From Mycobacterium sp. 852002-10029_SCH5224772 (GTDB taxonomy: Bacteria > Actinomycetota > Actinomycetes > Mycobacteriales > Mycobacteriaceae), in the NCBI RefSeq assembly GCF_001667315.1, contig NZ_LZHT01000134.1, positions 121,799-185,798 on the forward strand: a DNA stretch of 64,000 bases. The letters are read 5' to 3'. Shown here one piece after another: positions 61,488 to 64,000 of the stretch. The notes under the pieces are model-generated. The model searched no databases and was not told the origin of the DNA. It saw only the letters and a program-made list of their open reading frames with translations. How positions within the stretch are numbered: position 1 is the first letter of the stretch; each line of letters begins with the position of its first letter. The position numbers and the translations under genes were made by a program.

Positions 61488-61711
61488 TCGACGACGCACT
61501 GCTGAACATCCTGGTATGCCCGGCCGACCGGGGCCCGCTGGTATTGGTCTCCGGAACCGGCGGCGGGCAACTGCTTTACAACCCCCGGCTGCGGCGGGCC
61601 TACCGGATCGAGGACGGCATCCCGGTGCTGCTCATCGATGAGGCCCGCGACGTCGACGACGAAGAGCACGCCCGGCTCATGGCACCAGGCCGTCCGGCAG
61701 ATCCCCAGTGA
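61484..61711 (+). CDS. Trm112-family small protein (Rv1684-like)
   Basis: A 75-residue protein from ATG 61484, overlapping the previous stop by four bases. It begins MIDDALLNILVCPADRGPLVLV and continues YNPRLRRAYRIEDGIPVLLIDEAR, the pattern of Trm112/UPF0434 proteins, which bind zinc in some members and activate methyltransferases. Only one Cys remains (VCPAD), so zinc binding is unlikely here. Its last 35 bases overlap the 3' end of the convergent TetR gene. Confidence 0.85.
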   Translation: MIDDALLNILVCPADRGPLVLVSGTGGGQLLYNPRLRRAYRIEDGIPVLLIDEARDVDDEEHARLMAPGRPADPQ

Positions 61712-62300
61712 GGTATCGCTGCAGGTTCGGCGCGATGGTTCGCGCGACCTGTTCGGCCGGCAACGAAGCGAACGGCTCGACTCCGACGATGTAGCGGGCC
61801 ATCACCACGCCCATCAACTGCGAGGCGAGAAACTGGGCGCGGACGACGCCCGTCCCCGGCGGATTGTCCACGCGCGGAGCCACCTCCGCGGTCACGATCT
61901 CCTGCAGGAAGGAGCGCGCCAGGTTCACGTCCGCGCCGGCGAGCAGTGACCGCAACGTCGCGATCAAGCCGGCCCCCAGCTCGGAGTCCCAGATCGGCAG
62001 CAACACCGACGGCAGTGTGAACCCGAGCTCTTCGACGGGCACGTCCCGCATGGGCACCAGCACCGTCATGGGGTCGATCGGAATACGGATCGCGGCGGCG
62101 AACAATTGCTGCTTGGTGCCAAAGTAGTGGTGCACCAGAGCGGAGTCGACGCCCGCGGCCGCAGCCACCGCCCGTATCGATGTCCTGTCAATACCATTGC
62201 GCGCAAACAGTTCTCGGGCGCTGGTCAGGATCCGCTCCCGGGTGTCGGAGTTCCCGGTCGGCCGCCCCCGCCGCCGGCGCCCGGCGCTGGTGGCCGTCAC
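61677..62300 (-). CDS. TetR-family regulator of the adjacent ABC exporter (Rv1685c-like)
   Basis: A 207-residue protein from GTG 62300. The HTH region is RERILTSARELFARNGIDRTSIRAVAAAAGVDSALVHHYFGTKQQLF. A basic tail (GRRRRGRPTGNSD) precedes it. The C-terminal half is a TetR_C-type ligand domain with an Arg-containing helix MARYIVGVEPFASLP. It is the third gene of an ATPase-permease-TetR unit, and inverted repeats at the ATPase start are candidate operators. The 3' end overlaps the Trm112-like gene by 35 bp. Confidence 0.88.
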   Translation of the reverse strand: MTATSAGRRRRGRPTGNSDTRERILTSARELFARNGIDRTSIRAVAAAAGVDSALVHHYFGTKQQLFAAAIRIPIDPMTVLVPMRDVPVEELGFTLPSVLLPIWDSELGAGLIATLRSLLAGADVNLARSFLQEIVTAEVAPRVDNPPGTGVVRAQFLASQLMGVVMARYIVGVEPFASLPAEQVARTIAPNLQRYLTGDLPDGLVP

Positions 62301-62310
62301 TGAGGCCCTC

Positions 62311-62413
62311 CGTGGCGACCCGCTGCGCCCGGCTGCGCCGCGCTGGCGATCGCCACGCAGCTCAACGCGTGGCGACCCGCTGCGCCCGGCTGCGCCGCGC
62401 TGGCGATCGCCAC
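62311..62413. repeat. Two copies of a 46-bp hairpin repeat between permease and tetR genes
   Basis: Identical 46-bp units occupy 62311-62356 and 62368-62413, separated by 11 bp. Each begins GTGGCGA and ends TCGCCAC one base in, so each forms a long stem-loop. They fill the 112-bp gap between the permease stop and the regulator start, the only sizeable gap in that operon. The sequence resembles intergenic repeats I associate with the M. avium group, but I cannot confirm copy number here. Confidence 0.92.
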
Positions 62414-63231
62414 TAGGGCGTCCGGCGCCGCAGCGTCGCCGCCGCCAGACACAACGCCGCCACGGCGAAGCCCAACACCACGACGATGTCGCGCACCGCG
62501 ACGAAGGTCAGTTCCGGGCGTGCGCCCACCTGTTGCAGGGCCTCCAGCGCGTAGCTGGCCGGCAGCACGTTGCTGATCCATTGCAGCCAGTGTGGCATCA
62601 ACGCCCGCGGCACGATGATGCCGGCCAACAGCAGCTGCGGCACCATCACCAGCGGGATGAACTGTACGGCCTGAAACTCGGTGCGGGCGAACGCACTACA
62701 CAGCAGGCCCAGGCCGACGCCCAGCACGGCGTTGACGATGGCGATCACGAACACCCACACCGGGCTTCCCGCCGTGTCGAAGCCGAGCAGCCAAAACGAC
62801 ACGGCGCAGGCCAGAATTGCTTGCACCGCAGCGGCGATCGAGAACGCGGTCCCGTAGGCGATCAGCAGGTCGAGCCGGCGCAGCGGGGTGGTCAGGATGC
62901 GCTCCAACGTGCCCGAGGCCCGCTCGCGCTGCATGGTGATCGACGTGATGACGAACATCAGGAACAGCGGGAACAGGCCCAGCAGGATCAGGCAGGCGTT
63001 GTTGAACGGGGTCGGTGTGCCGGGCGGGTGCGGGGCGTTTTGAAACATGAAGTACATCAACGTGATCACCAGCACCGGCACCAGCAGGATCATCGCGACG
63101 CTGCGGTGATCGGCGGCCAGCTGGCGCAGAATCCGCGCCGTGGTCGCGGTGTACCCCCGCAGGCTCAGCCCGCCTCGCGCATGGTGCTGCGCTTGATGAT
63201 GGACAGAAACGCGTCCTCCAGTGACGTGCAT
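62413..63231 (-). CDS. ABC-2-type exporter permease (Rv1686c-like)
   Basis: About 250-272 residues with six hydrophobic segments and the ABC-2 pattern: an N-terminal TM (VAMILLVPVLVITLMYFMF), the conserved MQRERASGTLERILTTPLRRLDLL cytoplasmic segment, and three C-terminal TMs around PLVMVPQLLLAGIIVPRALMPHWLQWISNVLPASYALEAL. The start is unclear. The nearest canonical codon, ATG 63231, overlaps the ATPase by 67 bp, while the homologous region begins near a CTG at 63168 that overlaps the ATPase stop. It would form the channel with the ATPase for drug or lipid export. Confidence 0.82.
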   Translation of the reverse strand: MHVTGGRVSVHHQAQHHARGGLSLRGYTATTARILRQLAADHRSVAMILLVPVLVITLMYFMFQNAPHPPGTPTPFNNACLILLGLFPLFLMFVITSITMQRERASGTLERILTTPLRRLDLLIAYGTAFSIAAAVQAILACAVSFWLLGFDTAGSPVWVFVIAIVNAVLGVGLGLLCSAFARTEFQAVQFIPLVMVPQLLLAGIIVPRALMPHWLQWISNVLPASYALEALQQVGARPELTFVAVRDIVVVLGFAVAALCLAAATLRRRTP

Positions 63232-63929
63232 CCGGTGTCCTCTCGCAGTTGGGTTCCGGTGGTGTGGGCGACGAGCCGGCCCTCGCGCATCAGCAGCAGG
63301 TCCCCGCAGTGGTCGGCTTCGTCCATCACGTGGCTGGAGACCAGTAGTGTGGTTCCGCCGCGGGCCAGTTCGGCGAACTGGCCCCAAAGGTCCGCGCGCA
63401 GCACGGGATCCAGGCCCACCGTCGGCTCGTCGAGCACCAGCAGTTCGGGCTGACAGACCAGCGCGCACGCCAGCGAGACCCGGGTGCGTTGCCCCCCGGA
63501 GAGGTTGGCGCACAAGGCGGTCCGGTGGTCGGTGAGCCCGACCCGTTCGATCGCGGTATCGGCCGCCCGCCCGTCGAACCCGTACAGCGTCGCGAAATAT
63601 CGCACGTTGTCGACGATGCGCAGGTCGTTGTAGATGGTCGGGTCTTGGGGGAGGTAGCCGATGCGGCTTCGAAGCGCCGGGCTGCCCGCCGGTCTACCGA
63701 GCACGGTGACGTCGCCTGACGTCACGATCTGGGTGCCCACGATGCACCGGATCAGCGTGGTCTTGCCGCACCCGGACGGACCGAGCAGGCCGGTGATGCT
63801 GCCGGGGGCGATCTGCACGGAAAAGTCGTGCAGAGCCGGGCGTTTGCCGCGGATCACGCGCAGGTGATCGATCTTTACCGCAGGCTCGGCCCGGGTGGGG
63901 ATTAATTCATCAGCGGATGAACTCATCAT
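63165..63929 (-). CDS. ABC exporter ATP-binding protein (Rv1687c-like)
   Basis: A 254-residue ATPase from ATG 63929 (a second ATG follows at once). Walker A GPSGCGKTT, Q-loop LPQDPTIY, signature LSGGQRTRVSLACALV, Walker B LLVLDEPTVGLDP and H-loop LLVSSHVMDEADH are all present, with the short C-terminal tail typical of DrrA/NatA-like exporters. It overlaps the permease gene and heads the ATPase-permease-TetR unit. The start codon lies inside one of two adjacent palindromes, so repression at the start site is likely. Confidence 0.92.
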   Translation of the reverse strand: MMSSSADELIPTRAEPAVKIDHLRVIRGKRPALHDFSVQIAPGSITGLLGPSGCGKTTLIRCIVGTQIVTSGDVTVLGRPAGSPALRSRIGYLPQDPTIYNDLRIVDNVRYFATLYGFDGRAADTAIERVGLTDHRTALCANLSGGQRTRVSLACALVCQPELLVLDEPTVGLDPVLRADLWGQFAELARGGTTLLVSSHVMDEADHCGDLLLMREGRLVAHTTGTQLREDTGCTSLEDAFLSIIKRSTMREAG

Positions 63930-63936
63930 GTGATGA
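63906..63936. promoter_or_regulatory. Two adjacent palindromes at the ABC ATPase start, candidate TetR operator
   Basis: TTCATC-AGCG-GATGAA (63906-63921) and TCATCATGTGATGA (63923-63936) are both perfect and share the half-site TCATC/GATGA. They cover the ATPase start codon at 63929. Just upstream on the minus strand, the AT-rich TATTCA could serve as a -10 for a near-leaderless transcript. The operon's own TetR protein is the obvious ligand. Confidence 0.55.
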
Positions 63937-64000
63937 ATATTCGTCGCGCGCGGGGGCGCTGTCAAGGGGTCAGGTCGACCCCGGGGTGGGTGGCGAGGGG

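Noticed and set aside
59471..61711. 746-codon plus-strand frame overlapping the lipase/synthetase gene
   Set aside because: Only its last 75 codons (from 61484) are real, as the Trm112-like protein. The rest is an out-of-frame, Arg-rich shadow.

Overview
The window is high-GC actinobacterial DNA. Gene content and order point to a Mycobacterium, probably a slow-growing non-tuberculous species. Most blocks match M. tuberculosis loci that I recognise from memory: Rv1353c-Rv1355c, Rv1639c-Rv1645c, Rv1647-Rv1650, the arg operon Rv1652-Rv1659, the pks10-pks7-pks8/17-pks9-pks11 cluster, and Rv1683-Rv1687c. The PE17 and PE_PGRS30 genes that interrupt this stretch in M. tuberculosis are absent. No search was run; Rv names are comparisons from memory.

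Layout. (1) 1-4.5 kb, minus strand: a TetR regulator, an E1-like/nitroreductase fusion (MoeY-like), and a GAF-GGDEF-EAL cyclic-di-GMP enzyme cut by the left edge. (2) 4.6-10.0 kb, minus strand: lysX (lysyl-phosphatidylglycerol synthase fused to lysyl-tRNA synthetase), a membrane-anchored esterase and a small DUF6653-like protein. (3) 10.1-12.6 kb, plus strand: infC-rpmI-rplT-tsnR. The leader holds a possible 58-codon ORF that runs through an intrinsic terminator, and infC appears to start at ATC. (4) 12.6-15.6 kb: an MpaB/DUF2236-family protein, a class III adenylyl cyclase and a rhomboid-like membrane protein. (5) 15.7-27.8 kb: pheS-pheT, then argCJBDFRGH with ArgR-type operator sequences just upstream of argC. 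(6) 27.9-46.2 kb: type III PKS (pks10), two full reducing modular PKSs (pks7, and an uninterrupted pks8/17), a KS-AT-ACP protein (pks9), a small coupled ORF and a second type III PKS (pks11).

(7) 46.2-49.6 kb: a 13E12-type HNH protein and an intact ABC-F ATPase with a 59-bp tandem duplication at its start. (8) 49.6-57.3 kb, minus strand: a compact run of membrane protein, gluconate-dehydrogenase-subunit-3-like protein, GMC flavoprotein, GH15 glycosidase, SDR and enolase-superfamily dehydratase, followed by a PAS-ANTAR regulator. (9) 57.8-63.9 kb: a DUF2834 membrane protein, the lipase/acyl-CoA-synthetase fusion (Rv1683-like) with a coupled Trm112-like protein, and an ABC exporter with its TetR regulator.

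The most informative observation is in the PKS cluster. The Pks9 ketosynthase has Gln where its neighbours have the catalytic Cys, as in KSQ loading modules, and it lacks the N-terminal docking helix that Pks7 and Pks8 carry. AT signature motifs predict malonyl (Pks9), methylmalonyl (Pks7) and malonyl (Pks8). This suggests a loading-plus-two-extension line that makes a short methyl-branched acyl chain for the flanking type III synthases. The second candidate system is the sugar-oxidation-like operon in region 8: its dehydratase has the metal- and base-residue spacing of mandelate racemase, and it sits next to an RNA-binding ANTAR regulator.
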